Shown here one piece after another: positions 1 to 7,828 of a stretch of 42,219 bases of DNA. A program made the translations under genes and the position numbers. This DNA is from Planctomycetota bacterium (GTDB lineage Bacteria > Planctomycetota > Planctomycetia > Gemmatales > Gemmataceae), in assembly GCA_016873225.1 (NCBI GenBank), contig VGXS01000033.1:1-42219 (forward strand). Direction: 5' to 3'. Under the pieces are notes generated by a model that was not told the origin of the DNA, searched no databases, and saw only the letters and a program-made list of their open reading frames with translations. The first letter of the stretch is position 1. Each line of letters begins with the position of its first letter.

Positions 1-254
1 ATGGCCGCGACCACAATCCATGGGGCTTCACCGTCTGGATGGCCGGAGGTGGAGTCCGTGGCGGCATGGCTTATGGGGCCACCGACGATTTCGGCTTCAA
101 GGCCGTTGAGGACAAGGTGCATGTGCATGACCTCCACGCCACCATCCTTCACCTGATGGGATTCGACCATGAGAAACTCGTATTCCGACACGGCGGCCGC
201 GACATGCGCCTGACGGATGTTGCCGGATCGGTGATCAGGCCGATCCTGTCCTGA
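1..254 (+). CDS. DUF1501 domain protein, C-terminal part (5' end outside window)
   Basis: The reading frame is open from the window edge (frame 3) and ends with TGA at 252-254. It encodes the last 83 or so residues of a DUF1501 protein. The visible part begins with the family motif [17 protein letters not shown], which contains a conserved Asp-His pair of the alkaline-phosphatase-like fold. It continues with GATDDFG, then a [15 protein letters not shown] block and the closing [12 protein letters not shown] motif. The 480-residue DUF1501 protein at 24984-26426 has nearly the same C-terminus. Proteins of this family are exported and usually sit next to a PSD1 cytochrome gene, which would be expected upstream of the window. 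Their enzymatic reaction is not established. Confidence 0.9.
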   Translation, partial: GRDHNPWGFTVWMAGGGVRGGMAYGATDDFGFKAVEDKVHVHDLHATILHLMGFDHEKLVFRHGGRDMRLTDVAGSVIRPILS

Positions 255-386
255 GCGTGGCCACCTGACTCATCAATCCCGCAGGGTATCGGCAGCCAAG
301 GGAGGCTCTCTCTTGCGAGCAGACAAGAAAAACCATCCAACCACCGCGAGGACCACCAATCCCGCGAAACACCGGATGCCCAAGAG

Positions 387-926
387 CTAATTTGTCAGGA
401 TTAAAACATAGAGGTGTCCGAACAGCAAGTTGATCATGGGGCTATGAGCCGCATCACCCAGCAATTCATCAGCGCGCTGCTGATCGAGCGCGCCATTTCG
501 ATAGGGATCCTTGGGCGAATAAAGCGCGGGAGCATTGTTCTGCTTAATTGAATTCGAGGTCCGAGGGTCGACGGGATACAAATGGTCACCCACCCTGACA
601 AACCAGGTCTCCATGGGGATTCCATTATTGGCACCGGCAAGATCTGAAACGGGCACCGGCCTCCTGATGGCCAAACCCGCCTTGGCGAGTGGGAACAGCC
701 ATGCGATCAAGCATTCGCCGGCGATGGCCGAGGCTAGGCAGCAAGCGAAAAACAGGCCCACGGCACCGGCTATCCAACTGGGCGGCAGCGCGAACCAATC
801 AATACCTGATTCAATTTCAGCGTGCGAAGGATCATCGTTCACAACACAAACGGAAACTCCACTACCAACACGCAAGGAATCCTCCCCTGGATACCGTGTC
901 GCCATTCCCTCACCAACCAATCGCAT
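387..926 (-). CDS. DUF3592-like membrane protein, middle piece (179 aa)
   Basis: This ORF starts two codons after the TAG that ends the 933-1679 piece and is in the same frame. It begins with the second half of a DUF3592-like domain (GVSVCVVNDD). Next come a hydrophobic stretch near residues 50-75 (SWIAGAVGLFFACCLASAIAG), a further soluble part with ALYSPKDPYRNGALD, which resembles the YVNPDDSRMAVLD motif of the upstream piece, and the start of another helix (LLFGHLYVLIL). That helix is cut by TAG and continues in frame to 273. An AGGA stretch just before ATG 926 could allow separate translation. It is best regarded as part of the interrupted gene. Confidence 0.5.
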   Translation of the reverse strand: MRLVGEGMATRYPGEDSLRVGSGVSVCVVNDDPSHAEIESGIDWFALPPSWIAGAVGLFFACCLASAIAGECLIAWLFPLAKAGLAIRRPVPVSDLAGANNGIPMETWFVRVGDHLYPVDPRTSNSIKQNNAPALYSPKDPYRNGALDQQRADELLGDAAHSPMINLLFGHLYVLILTN

Positions 927-932
927 ATTTTC

Positions 933-1679
933 CTACTCAAAGGAGTAAATGATTTGGTTTATCCGTTTTTTCATTAATAACGAAGTGCCTTTTTGCGAAT
1001 TTCCGACAGCAAGAACCTGACCGTTGACAATGGCTCCCTTCTTCGATGACAACCAATCAAAGGAATCCGGGCCCCCCATAATCGCGAACACCAAAGCGGA
1101 AGTTGCCGTTGCCAGCCCTAAGAAAAGAACAGCATTGTGCCCAAGTACAAGCCTGATGGACCTGAACCACGGCAAATGCCTTGGAACCGGGATTCGCTCA
1201 ATTGCCGAGATCACATTCCGTGAGGAAATTTGGCTGGGTGAGTCATCCCTTGAAAACAAGGACCGGAATCCAATCCAAATCGGGATGATCAGGAAAATGT
1301 GCGCGAACAAAACGATATTGCGAGGCTGGCCGTGGGCATGCCTTCGATCGAGCACGGCCATCCGCGAATCGTCGGGATTCACATAGCAAACACCAATTGA
1401 CCCATGAGTAACCGCCTTTTCCAACCATGCGAGCCAAGCCTCGTCGTCTCCCGATACAAGTCCGGAAATTTCAAAAACCCGGGCTTTGTTTCCCTCGTGT
1501 CGCACACCCTCGTATTCGTAAGAGAATTTCACGCTTTTCGGGGAAGAACCGGGCATGAATTCACAGGGTGTTGGAACCCAATTTCGCGCAGCCTCATATT
1601 CCTGATGGATTTTGTGTGACCAAACCATCAGCAAGAGGCTGAGGCCGATGGATGTGAAAAATAAAAGGGAGCGAACCAT
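933..1679 (-). CDS. DUF3592-like membrane protein, N-terminal piece (248 aa)
   Basis: This is the open part before the first amber codon. A hydrophobic N-terminal helix (about residues 4-21) is followed by an extracytoplasmic-type beta-rich domain. That domain ends in a VCYVNPDDSRMAVL motif typical of DUF3592 proteins. Two more hydrophobic segments lie near residues 120-140 and 178-200, and a second domain begins (GQVLAVGN) but stops early at IIYSFE. Function is unknown. Family members are small membrane proteins without an assigned reaction. Ending in the middle of a predicted domain makes this unlikely to be a complete native protein. It is divergent from the short ORF at 1716. Confidence 0.6.
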   Translation of the reverse strand: MVRSLLFFTSIGLSLLLMVWSHKIHQEYEAARNWVPTPCEFMPGSSPKSVKFSYEYEGVRHEGNKARVFEISGLVSGDDEAWLAWLEKAVTHGSIGVCYVNPDDSRMAVLDRRHAHGQPRNIVLFAHIFLIIPIWIGFRSLFSRDDSPSQISSRNVISAIERIPVPRHLPWFRSIRLVLGHNAVLFLGLATATSALVFAIMGGPDSFDWLSSKKGAIVNGQVLAVGNSQKGTSLLMKKRINQIIYSFE

Positions 1680-1715
1680 AAAAACCCCTCACCTTACCAA
1701 TGGAGGGATAAATCA

Positions 1716-1772
1716 ATGACACGGGAAACCTGGTTGACCATGGAAAAGGAAGGCACGGTGGTCTTCCGATAA
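1716..1772 (+). CDS. Possible 18-residue microORF with a strong ribosome binding site
   Basis: ATG at 1716 is preceded at 8 bases by GGAGGG (1702-1707), one of the best Shine-Dalgarno sequences in the window. The frame reads MTRETWLTMEKEGTVVFR and ends with TAA at 1770-1772. It lies between the divergent start of the interrupted DUF3592 gene and the 3' end of the serine hydrolase gene. It could be a small protein or the surviving start of a deleted gene. Nothing else supports it, and no function can be offered. Confidence 0.2.
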   Translation: MTRETWLTMEKEGTVVFR

Positions 1773-1776
1773 GTGC

Positions 1777-2859
1777 TCATTTCCGCGCCTTGAGGCCGGC
1801 GACAAGCTCGGCAAGCGCCTTGGCCCCCCGGGGATTTTCCGGCAGGGGTTTGTCACCCAGTTCGTTGAGCAGCTTGTCCCAAACCACATTCAGCTCGCCC
1901 TGCATGTCGCCCGTGTCGGCCGTCATGGCGACGACGGTGTCCTGCCCGGGAAGCACCACGCAAAACTGCCCCTTGGCGCCATCACCGCGGAAGGCGCCGT
2001 GCCGGCACCGCCAGAACTGGTAGCCGTACCCTTGGTCCCAGTCGCTGAGGGGGTTGCTGCCGTTGGAGGTTTGCCGGGCCGTCGCCTGATCCACCCAGGC
2101 GGCTGGAATCAGTTGCTTGCCGTTCCATTGGCCCTTTTGCAGGTAGAGTTGGCCGAATTTCGCGATGTCCTCGGTGCGCGCCGCCAAACCGTAACCTCCC
2201 AGCGTGATTCCCTGGGGATTGGCACCCCACTCGTGGCCCGAAATGCCCAAAGGGTCGAACAGCCTCGGCTTGAGGTATTCGAGCACCGTCTGTCCCGTGG
2301 CCTTTTGCACCATTGCCGATTGCATGAAGGTGGCGGGGGTGTTGTAGCGGAAGTGGGTGCCCGGCTTGAACGGCACCGGATGGGCCAGGAACGCCTTCAC
2401 CCAGTCGCCATCGGCGGGCATCCTCGGTTCGGTCTCGTGACCCGTGGCCATGCGCAGCAAGTCGCGTAGGCGCATTTGCGACAGGTTTTTCGATGGCTGT
2501 TCCGGCGCCTTGTCGGGAAAGAACTTCAAGACCTCGTCGTCCAGGCTGAGCTTGCCTTCGGCGATGGCCAGGCCCACGGCGGTGGAGGTGAAGCTCTTGC
2601 TCAGCGACCAGAGGAGGTGGCGGGTTTCCGGCGTTTGGGGAGCCCACCATCCCTCGGCGATCACCTGGCCATGGCGCACCACCATGACGCTGTGCATGGT
2701 GTTCACCTTGGCATGAAGCGACTCGATGAATTCCTTGAGCTTTTCAGACGAGACTCCCTGTGACTCGGGCGTCGCCCGGGGCAAAGGCGATTGCGCCCTT
2801 GCCAGGGCCATTGGCAACGCAAGCAAGGCCAACACGGCAAACCGCTGAATTCCGATCAT
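1777..2859 (-). CDS. Serine hydrolase, beta-lactamase / class C penicillin-binding fold
   Basis: A 360-residue exported hydrolase. A Sec-type signal peptide (MIGIQRFAVLALLALPMALARA) is followed by a beta-lactamase-family domain. The catalytic SxxK motif is S85-L-S-K88 (in WSLSKSFTS) and the second motif is Y172-N-T (in FRYNTPATF). The family (Pfam Beta-lactamase, COG1680) includes esterases, D-amino-acid peptidases and class C-like enzymes, so the substrate cannot be named. ATG 2859 is preceded by a GGAG site. The gene follows the permease gene by 43 bases on the same strand and may be co-transcribed with it. Antibiotic resistance should not be assumed; an esterase or peptidase role is more common for this group. 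Confidence 0.88.
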   Translation of the reverse strand: MIGIQRFAVLALLALPMALARAQSPLPRATPESQGVSSEKLKEFIESLHAKVNTMHSVMVVRHGQVIAEGWWAPQTPETRHLLWSLSKSFTSTAVGLAIAEGKLSLDDEVLKFFPDKAPEQPSKNLSQMRLRDLLRMATGHETEPRMPADGDWVKAFLAHPVPFKPGTHFRYNTPATFMQSAMVQKATGQTVLEYLKPRLFDPLGISGHEWGANPQGITLGGYGLAARTEDIAKFGQLYLQKGQWNGKQLIPAAWVDQATARQTSNGSNPLSDWDQGYGYQFWRCRHGAFRGDGAKGQFCVVLPGQDTVVAMTADTGDMQGELNVVWDKLLNELGDKPLPENPRGAKALAELVAGLKARK

Positions 2860-2902
2860 CTTCCACTCCGTGACAGCATCATCACCCTGAAAAGGAACGC
2901 GT

Positions 2903-3862
2903 TCATGGCAACCAGTTTAGCCCGGCAAGGGCCAACATCGCCATCACCGCCCCGCAAGGAAGCGTGACAAACCAAGCCAGCGCGATCTCCCCAACCTTGG
3001 ACCAATGGGCTTTTCCCATGATGGCTCCGATTCCCAACAACGACCCGACGCTCACATGAGTGGTGCTGACCGGCAGGCCATGGAGGCTGGCGGTGGTGAC
3101 CAGGCCGGCGGTCACGAGGCTGGCGGCAAAGCCCTCGCCCGGGTTCATGGCGGTGACACGGCGGCCAAGCGTCTCGGCCACCTTGTCCGCGTCGAGCCAA
3201 CCACCCGCCGCGATGGCCATGGCCACCATCCAAAAACCCCACCCGGAAGCCCATTCGGGAGCCACGGCCAAGAGGGCCACCATTTTCGGGGTGTCGTTGA
3301 GGCCGCGGGCAAAGCTCGCCGCGCCAGCGGCCAGATAATGCGCCGAATCAAGGAGGGGATTGCGGGCTTCCGGGGCCAGGCGGAACTGCCGCAACACGGG
3401 GTATATCAGGGAACTCAAGGCCATCGCAACCAGCGGACTGAAGGCCAGCGGGTACAGGAAGTTTTTGCCGAGTGCATCAAGGCGCACCTCGGGTCCGCAA
3501 GCCACAAGGCCGGCCCCGGCCAAGGCTCCCACAAGGGCATGCGTCGTGGAAACCGGAAAACCAAGGCGGTTTGCCAGGAAACTGGTCGCCGAGGCGCCAA
3601 TGGCGACCGCCGCCACGAACGAAGGCGATTGGGTCACGGCATCCGGAACAAGGCCCCTGCCACCAAATCGGGCGACAAGGTCCCGGGCCAGCATGGCGGC
3701 GCTGATCGACCCCGCGAAGGTGGCCATGGTGCCCCAGGCAAGCGCCCGCCTGAGCGAGGTTGTGCCGCTGCCGTAAAGTGAAGCGACGCCCTTGAAGTTC
3801 GCGTTGGCGCCATTGGTGAAGCCGACAAACGCAACGGCACCAATGAGAATCAGGACAAGCAA
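2903..3862 (-). CDS. PiT-family inorganic anion permease (phosphate or sulfate), TTG start
   Basis: A 319-residue polytopic membrane protein with the two internally repeated signatures of the PiT family: GANANFKG near the N-terminus, LNDTPKM in the second half, and the paired motifs GFPVSTTHALVG and GLPVSTTHVSVG. I place the start at TTG 3862, because the first helix begins exactly there and the rhodanese stop lies at 3866-3864 (TGAGTTG). A longer frame to 4021 exists but would add a charged, low-complexity leader that merely shadows the rhodanese gene. PiT proteins are cation-coupled phosphate carriers, and the family also contains CysP-type sulfate permeases. The compact size and the tight link to a rhodanese leave sulfate or thiosulfate as an alternative substrate. 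Confidence 0.85.
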   Translation of the reverse strand: MLVLILIGAVAFVGFTNGANANFKGVASLYGSGTTSLRRALAWGTMATFAGSISAAMLARDLVARFGGRGLVPDAVTQSPSFVAAVAIGASATSFLANRLGFPVSTTHALVGALAGAGLVACGPEVRLDALGKNFLYPLAFSPLVAMALSSLIYPVLRQFRLAPEARNPLLDSAHYLAAGAASFARGLNDTPKMVALLAVAPEWASGWGFWMVAMAIAAGGWLDADKVAETLGRRVTAMNPGEGFAASLVTAGLVTTASLHGLPVSTTHVSVGSLLGIGAIMGKAHWSKVGEIALAWFVTLPCGAVMAMLALAGLNWLP

Positions 3863-3863
3863 C

Positions 3864-4772
3864 TCAGCGGGCCTTGTTTTCCCGCGTCTGCGCGGGAAGG
3901 TGCTTGAGCGACGCGTATTCCTTCCACGAACCCTCGTAAAGGCGGACATTGGGAAAACCGGCCACATGACGGAGGTGGAAGCGAAGCAGGCTTCCCTCCC
4001 GGGAGGTTCCGCAATAGACAAGGATCTCCTTGTCGGGGGTGATGCCCGCGGAGGCCAGTTCCCTTTTCGCTTCCTCCAGGGGCCTGAACTTGTGGGTGTT
4101 GTCCTTTTCCATCAATCGGGCCCAATGAAAGCTGATGGCGCCCGGGATGTGGCCCTTGCGCAACCAGACATCGTCATCGCCAAGGTATTCGTTGCGGGGG
4201 CGGGCATCCACGAGCAGGACTCCGGGCTTGTCCTTGCGCGAGATCAATTCATCCACGGCGATGCCGATGCCGGGATTCGCGGCGGCGGGAAGCTTGCCGG
4301 GGCCGTTGCCATGGTATTCCTTGGTGACCGGCAAGCCGGCCTTGCGCCATCCGGGCAGGCCGCCGTCAATAATTCTCACATCAGCGACACCGAATTTCTC
4401 AAGAACATACGCCACCATGCTCGAGCTGAGAATTTCGTCGTTGGGAAGGGCCTCGCCTGTCGCGTAAACGATGTGGGTGCGACCGGCATCAACCCCGGCG
4501 CGGCCAAGCAGCGTCCTCGTCAGTTCGTCGGGCAGGTACTGCACCGGAACACCCTTGTCGGTGCCGCGAAGGGTGTCGAAGTTGATGTGATGGGCTCCGG
4601 GGACATGGCCCCTGAAATAATCCTTGTAGCCGCCGCGAGTATCGAGCACCACGGGCCTTTGGGCGGGGTCACCGGCCTCGATCAGCTTGCGGGCCTCCGC
4701 GGGCTGGATGATTCCCGACTGGTCGGGCAATAGCCATACGGCCAGTAGAGGCACGAGGGCGGACAGCAGCAT
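3864..4772 (-). CDS. Sulfurtransferase with two rhodanese domains
   Basis: A 302-residue protein of the thiosulfate/3-mercaptopyruvate sulfurtransferase family. A hydrophobic N-terminus (about residues 1-15) suggests membrane attachment or export. The first rhodanese domain (about 25-150) is inactive-type: YATGEAL stands where a catalytic cysteine loop would be. The second domain (about 170-292) has the active loop C254-GTSREG, with C254 the expected persulfide carrier. The ending (RLYEGSWKEYA) matches the family. Its stop codon nearly abuts the TTG start of the PiT-family permease, so the two are probably translationally coupled. No clear Shine-Dalgarno precedes ATG 4772. The sulfur donor and acceptor cannot be read from the sequence. 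Confidence 0.87.
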   Translation of the reverse strand: MLLSALVPLLAVWLLPDQSGIIQPAEARKLIEAGDPAQRPVVLDTRGGYKDYFRGHVPGAHHINFDTLRGTDKGVPVQYLPDELTRTLLGRAGVDAGRTHIVYATGEALPNDEILSSSMVAYVLEKFGVADVRIIDGGLPGWRKAGLPVTKEYHGNGPGKLPAAANPGIGIAVDELISRKDKPGVLLVDARPRNEYLGDDDVWLRKGHIPGAISFHWARLMEKDNTHKFRPLEEAKRELASAGITPDKEILVYCGTSREGSLLRFHLRHVAGFPNVRLYEGSWKEYASLKHLPAQTRENKAR

Positions 4773-4851
4773 GGGAAAGGTCCAAACAAGGGGGGGAACA
4801 AATACCTTGAAATAATTTATGGTATCGCCTGCTTGCCGGCCATGCCCCCGT

Positions 4852-6120
4852 TCAGCCGTTCCTGCCCAACAATGACTCGAGCGGCATTCCCTCGCTGAAC
4901 CTGACGGTGCGGCCGATCGGCGTCTGGTTCACTTTCTGATAGTCGATGCCAAGGGCCGTGAAGATCGTCGCGAACAACCCGCCCACCTGAACCTGGCTTG
5001 CCGGTTCTTTTTTGCCTTCCGGGTCGGTTTCACCCACCACCCTCCCGCCACGGATGCCGCCGCCCGCCACCGCGATGCTGAAGCCGCCCGGCCAGTGGTC
5101 GCGTCCACCGGCGGGGTTGATGGCCGGGGTGCGCCCGAATTCCCCCATGCAGATCACGATGGTGCGCCCAAGCAAGCCGCGTTCCCTCAGGTCGCGGACC
5201 AGGCCGGCGAAGGCCGGATCAAGGACCTTGAGGTTGTTGGCGACAAGCTGGTGGTTGTTGGCGTGGGTGTCCCATCCCGCCAGGTTGACCTCCACGCAGC
5301 GCACGCCGGTCTCGATGAGCCTCCGCGCCGCCAGGCATCCCCGGCCGAACGGTGTTTCCCCGTACATCCTGCGAATGGCCAGCGGTTCTAGCGACACATC
5401 GAACGCCTTGAGTTGTTCGGATGTCATCATTCTCAGGGCTGAGCGCATCGTTTCCCGGTGCAGGGTTTCCTCGACGCGTTTCTCCCGGCCCTTGCCAAAG
5501 CTTCGGTCCAGCGCGCCCAAGTGGTTCACCCGGGCCTGGTCGCGCGCTGGAACGAGGTAGGAGCGGGTGTCGGGCACCGGCCCCAAGGGATCGCCCGTCA
5601 GGAACGCGTCGAAGGCGTCTCCCAAGTAGCCGCCGCGTCCGGGCCACTGCGAGTGAAGGATGCTCACATGCCGTGGAATCTCGCACGATTCGACGGGAAG
5701 CTCACGGCATGCCACCGAGCCAAGGGAAGGATGCGTCACCGTCGGGTCGGGCCTGAAGCCGGTCTTGAGGTTGTAGGTGCCGCGCTCATGATCGCCCTCC
5801 CGGCTCATCATCGAACGGATAAGCGAGATCGACCCCATCTGCTCCGCCACCCGCTCGAGACCCTCGGCCAGGAAGATGTCCTTGACGGCGGTCGGTATGT
5901 GACGGGTGCCGCCGGCTATGCGGGACCCGGGATGTGGGTCGAAGGTCTCGAGTTGGCTGGGACCGCCGGCAAGCCAGAGCACGATCACCGAACGGGCGGG
6001 CGCTCCGGTGCGGTCGGACTCCGCGGCTTGGGCCAGGTGCTTCGCCAGTGGACCCAGCCAGGTGGACCCGGCCAGCGTGGCGGCGCGGCAAAACAATGCG
6101 CGGCGTCCTAATGGTTCCAT
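4852..6120 (-). CDS. DUF1501 domain protein (422 aa)
   Basis: The protein starts with a twin-arginine-like region (GRRALFCRAATLAGS). Family landmarks follow in order: WLAGGPSQLETFDPHPG near residue 50, AGWDTHANNHQ near 285, and GEFGRTPAINPAGGRDHWPG near 330. The fold belongs to the alkaline phosphatase/sulfatase superfamily, but the reaction of DUF1501 proteins is not established. ATG 6120 has a GGAG site at 5 bases. It overlaps the last 13 bases of the upstream DUF1549/DUF1553 gene, so the pair is a coupled unit. The C-terminus (QTPIGRTVRFSEG) differs from the other DUF1501 proteins here, which end in a GxDxRLT-type motif, so this is a separate subfamily. Confidence 0.92.
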   Translation of the reverse strand: MEPLGRRALFCRAATLAGSTWLGPLAKHLAQAAESDRTGAPARSVIVLWLAGGPSQLETFDPHPGSRIAGGTRHIPTAVKDIFLAEGLERVAEQMGSISLIRSMMSREGDHERGTYNLKTGFRPDPTVTHPSLGSVACRELPVESCEIPRHVSILHSQWPGRGGYLGDAFDAFLTGDPLGPVPDTRSYLVPARDQARVNHLGALDRSFGKGREKRVEETLHRETMRSALRMMTSEQLKAFDVSLEPLAIRRMYGETPFGRGCLAARRLIETGVRCVEVNLAGWDTHANNHQLVANNLKVLDPAFAGLVRDLRERGLLGRTIVICMGEFGRTPAINPAGGRDHWPGGFSIAVAGGGIRGGRVVGETDPEGKKEPASQVQVGGLFATIFTALGIDYQKVNQTPIGRTVRFSEGMPLESLLGRNG

Positions 6121-7718
6121 GAGAACTCCGTGGAGTTGACAAGGGCCCAGAAAATATCCTGGATGCCATGGCCTCGGCCCACCGTCCTGTCGGCGAGGGA
6201 CCGCGTGAAATGGTCCCTTTCCTCGGTATCCGGCCGGCGGGTCAAAGTCGCGAGGAAGAGCGCCTCGAGGGCCGATTCATCATTGCCGGCGAGCCATTCG
6301 ACCCGCGTGGTGGTGTTGAACGGCCCTCCCATCGTTTTCTCTTGCACAAGCTTGCCGTTCATCATCACAAGCCGCTGGGGGATGGTTCCCCCCCTGCCGT
6401 CGAACTCATCGTCGCCGCTGTCGCCGTACCGTTTCACAAAATCGTTCTGCTCGCCAAAGCGCATGAGGCGCGTCACCAGGTGCGACTCGGCATCGATGGT
6501 GGAAATGGATGCCGCCTGAATCACCGATCCGGCGACCTGTTCGGGCCGCAAGCGGGTCAGGGGAAAGCTGGCCCAGGTCTTTTCCGCTTTTTGTGATGAA
6601 TCGAGTCGCGAAATACTCTCGTGCCGGAAGGCCCGCGTGCTGGCGATGATCCTGATGAGGCGGGCAAGGTCATGGCCATTTCGGGCGAAGTCATCGGCCA
6701 GGATGGCAAGAGCCTCGGGCGGAGACTCGAACGCCTCCAGATTGTCGATGGGCGTCACCAGCGGTTGCCCGCACAAGATGGCCCACACGCGGTTCACCGT
6801 CGCCTTGGCGAACCATGGATTCCCCTGATGGGTGACCCAGGTTGCCAAGCGCCGCCTCAACGGGCCATCCACGGGCAAAAGGTCGGCCGCCCGGGCCACC
6901 CGGGGTTCCACCACGCGGTATTCGCGGGTCTTGCGGTCTTGCACCTTGAACTCGCCTGATCCGTCATGCACGCCGCGGAACCCCACGCGTGTTTGGCCGA
7001 AGAAGGCGGCAAAGCCCTCAAAGTCGCCTTGCTTCCAGTCGGCGAACGGGTGGTCGTGGCATTGGGCGCAGTCGAGGCGTATGCCCAGGAACGCCCGCGT
7101 TACCCGGCCGGCCAGCCTCACCGGATCGGGCTGGTTTTGTTTTTCCTTATTATCCGGTTCGATCGTCACGGTGATGAAGTTCGTCGCCGGCTTGTCGGTC
7201 CACAGGCCTTCGGTGGTGATGAGGTCGCGGACAATCTGGTCGTATGGCCTGTTGCGCGCGATTTCCGCGGCCAGCCAGAGCACGAATTTCCGGCGGCGGA
7301 AAAAAATGAAGGGGCCGTTTTCCGTGCCGACGAAGGCGCGGGCAAACCGTTCGGCGACAAAATCGGCGTAACGGCGGTCGTGGAGCAGGTGGCTGATCCA
7401 CCAATCGAGCCTGTCGCCTTCAGGCAACTCCTCCAGTTTCCGGATCTCCTCCAGCGAGGGAATCGTTCCCGTCAGGCCCAGGGATAACCTTCGCGCCACG
7501 GTAAGCGCGTCGGCGGGCAAGGCGGGCTGGATGCCATCACGCGCCCAGGCCGTGGCGAACGCCTCGTCCACCTTGGTCACGGTTTCCTTGAATTCACCGT
7601 CAGGTGACGCCACGACGGCGACCCGTCGACCGGACTTGGACGGAACCAGGCTGGCACCCATGGCCGCCAATCCGGCCAGGATGAGCGCGACAAACAGGAT
7701 GTTTTTCAGCAGCGCCAT
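6108..7718 (-). CDS. Membrane-anchored DUF1549/DUF1553 protein
   Basis: A 536-residue protein from ATG 7718. I chose this start because a GGAG site lies 5 bases upstream and the following residues form a clear hydrophobic anchor or signal (ALLKNILFVALILAGLAAMGASLV). Longer starts at 7748 and 7790 are possible. DUF1549 spans about residues 50-240 and contains C217-AQ-C220-H221 in the CHDHPFADW block. DUF1553 spans about 290-520 and ends with the family-typical VNSTEFSWNH. Unlike the two large PSD1 proteins in this window it has no N-terminal cytochrome c domain. It terminates with TAG inside the start of its DUF1501 partner. Function is unknown; an exported redox or structural partner of DUF1501 is an inference from constant pairing. 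Confidence 0.9.
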   Translation of the reverse strand: MALLKNILFVALILAGLAAMGASLVPSKSGRRVAVVASPDGEFKETVTKVDEAFATAWARDGIQPALPADALTVARRLSLGLTGTIPSLEEIRKLEELPEGDRLDWWISHLLHDRRYADFVAERFARAFVGTENGPFIFFRRRKFVLWLAAEIARNRPYDQIVRDLITTEGLWTDKPATNFITVTIEPDNKEKQNQPDPVRLAGRVTRAFLGIRLDCAQCHDHPFADWKQGDFEGFAAFFGQTRVGFRGVHDGSGEFKVQDRKTREYRVVEPRVARAADLLPVDGPLRRRLATWVTHQGNPWFAKATVNRVWAILCGQPLVTPIDNLEAFESPPEALAILADDFARNGHDLARLIRIIASTRAFRHESISRLDSSQKAEKTWASFPLTRLRPEQVAGSVIQAASISTIDAESHLVTRLMRFGEQNDFVKRYGDSGDDEFDGRGGTIPQRLVMMNGKLVQEKTMGGPFNTTTRVEWLAGNDESALEALFLATLTRRPDTEERDHFTRSLADRTVGRGHGIQDIFWALVNSTEFSWNH

Positions 7719-7828
7719 CCGGTCTCCTATCCGCCTCCTGATGTCCATGATACCTTGCATCGTTGGAATCCGGTTCAACCTGTTTGGCAAGGCAAGGCAT
7801 TCTCATTAATTCCTGATTGGAGCTCGTG

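Larger units (their letters stand above)
273..1679 (-). pseudogene. DUF3592-type membrane protein gene interrupted by two in-frame TAG codons
   Basis: One continuous reading frame of 469 codons runs from ATG at 1679 to TGA at 275-273. It is broken only by TAG at 935-933 and TAG at 389-387, and there is no frameshift. The first TAG falls inside a DUF3592-like domain: NGQVLAVGN and IIYSFE lie before it, and the matching VSVCVVNDDPSHAEI lies after it. The second TAG falls inside a hydrophobic segment. The 37 codons beyond it finish a transmembrane helix (GLVVLAVVGWFFL) followed by positive residues and a normal stop. The layout is two or more DUF3592 units separated by membrane helices. TAG is a genuine stop elsewhere in the window (the genes ending at 6108 and 11111), so a global code change is unlikely. 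Nonsense decay is the simplest reading. Readthrough or re-initiation at 926 is the alternative. Confidence 0.6.

Noticed and set aside
273..1679. Genome-wide reassignment of TAG as a sense codon
   Set aside because: TAG ends the DUF1549/DUF1553 gene (6108) and sulfatase 1 (11111) at family-typical positions, so TAG works as a stop here.
1777..2859. Serine hydrolase as an antibiotic-resistance beta-lactamase
   Set aside because: The SxxK and YxN motifs are shared by many esterases and peptidases of the family. Nothing points to beta-lactam hydrolysis.
3005..3781. 258-codon plus-strand frame inside the permease gene
   Set aside because: Antisense shadow; low-complexity Gly/Arg/Gln-rich translation, with no support.
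3863..4021. N-terminal extension of the PiT-family permease to ATG 4021
   Set aside because: The extra residues are charged and low in complexity, overlap the rhodanese gene completely, and precede the natural first helix. TTG 3862 fits better.
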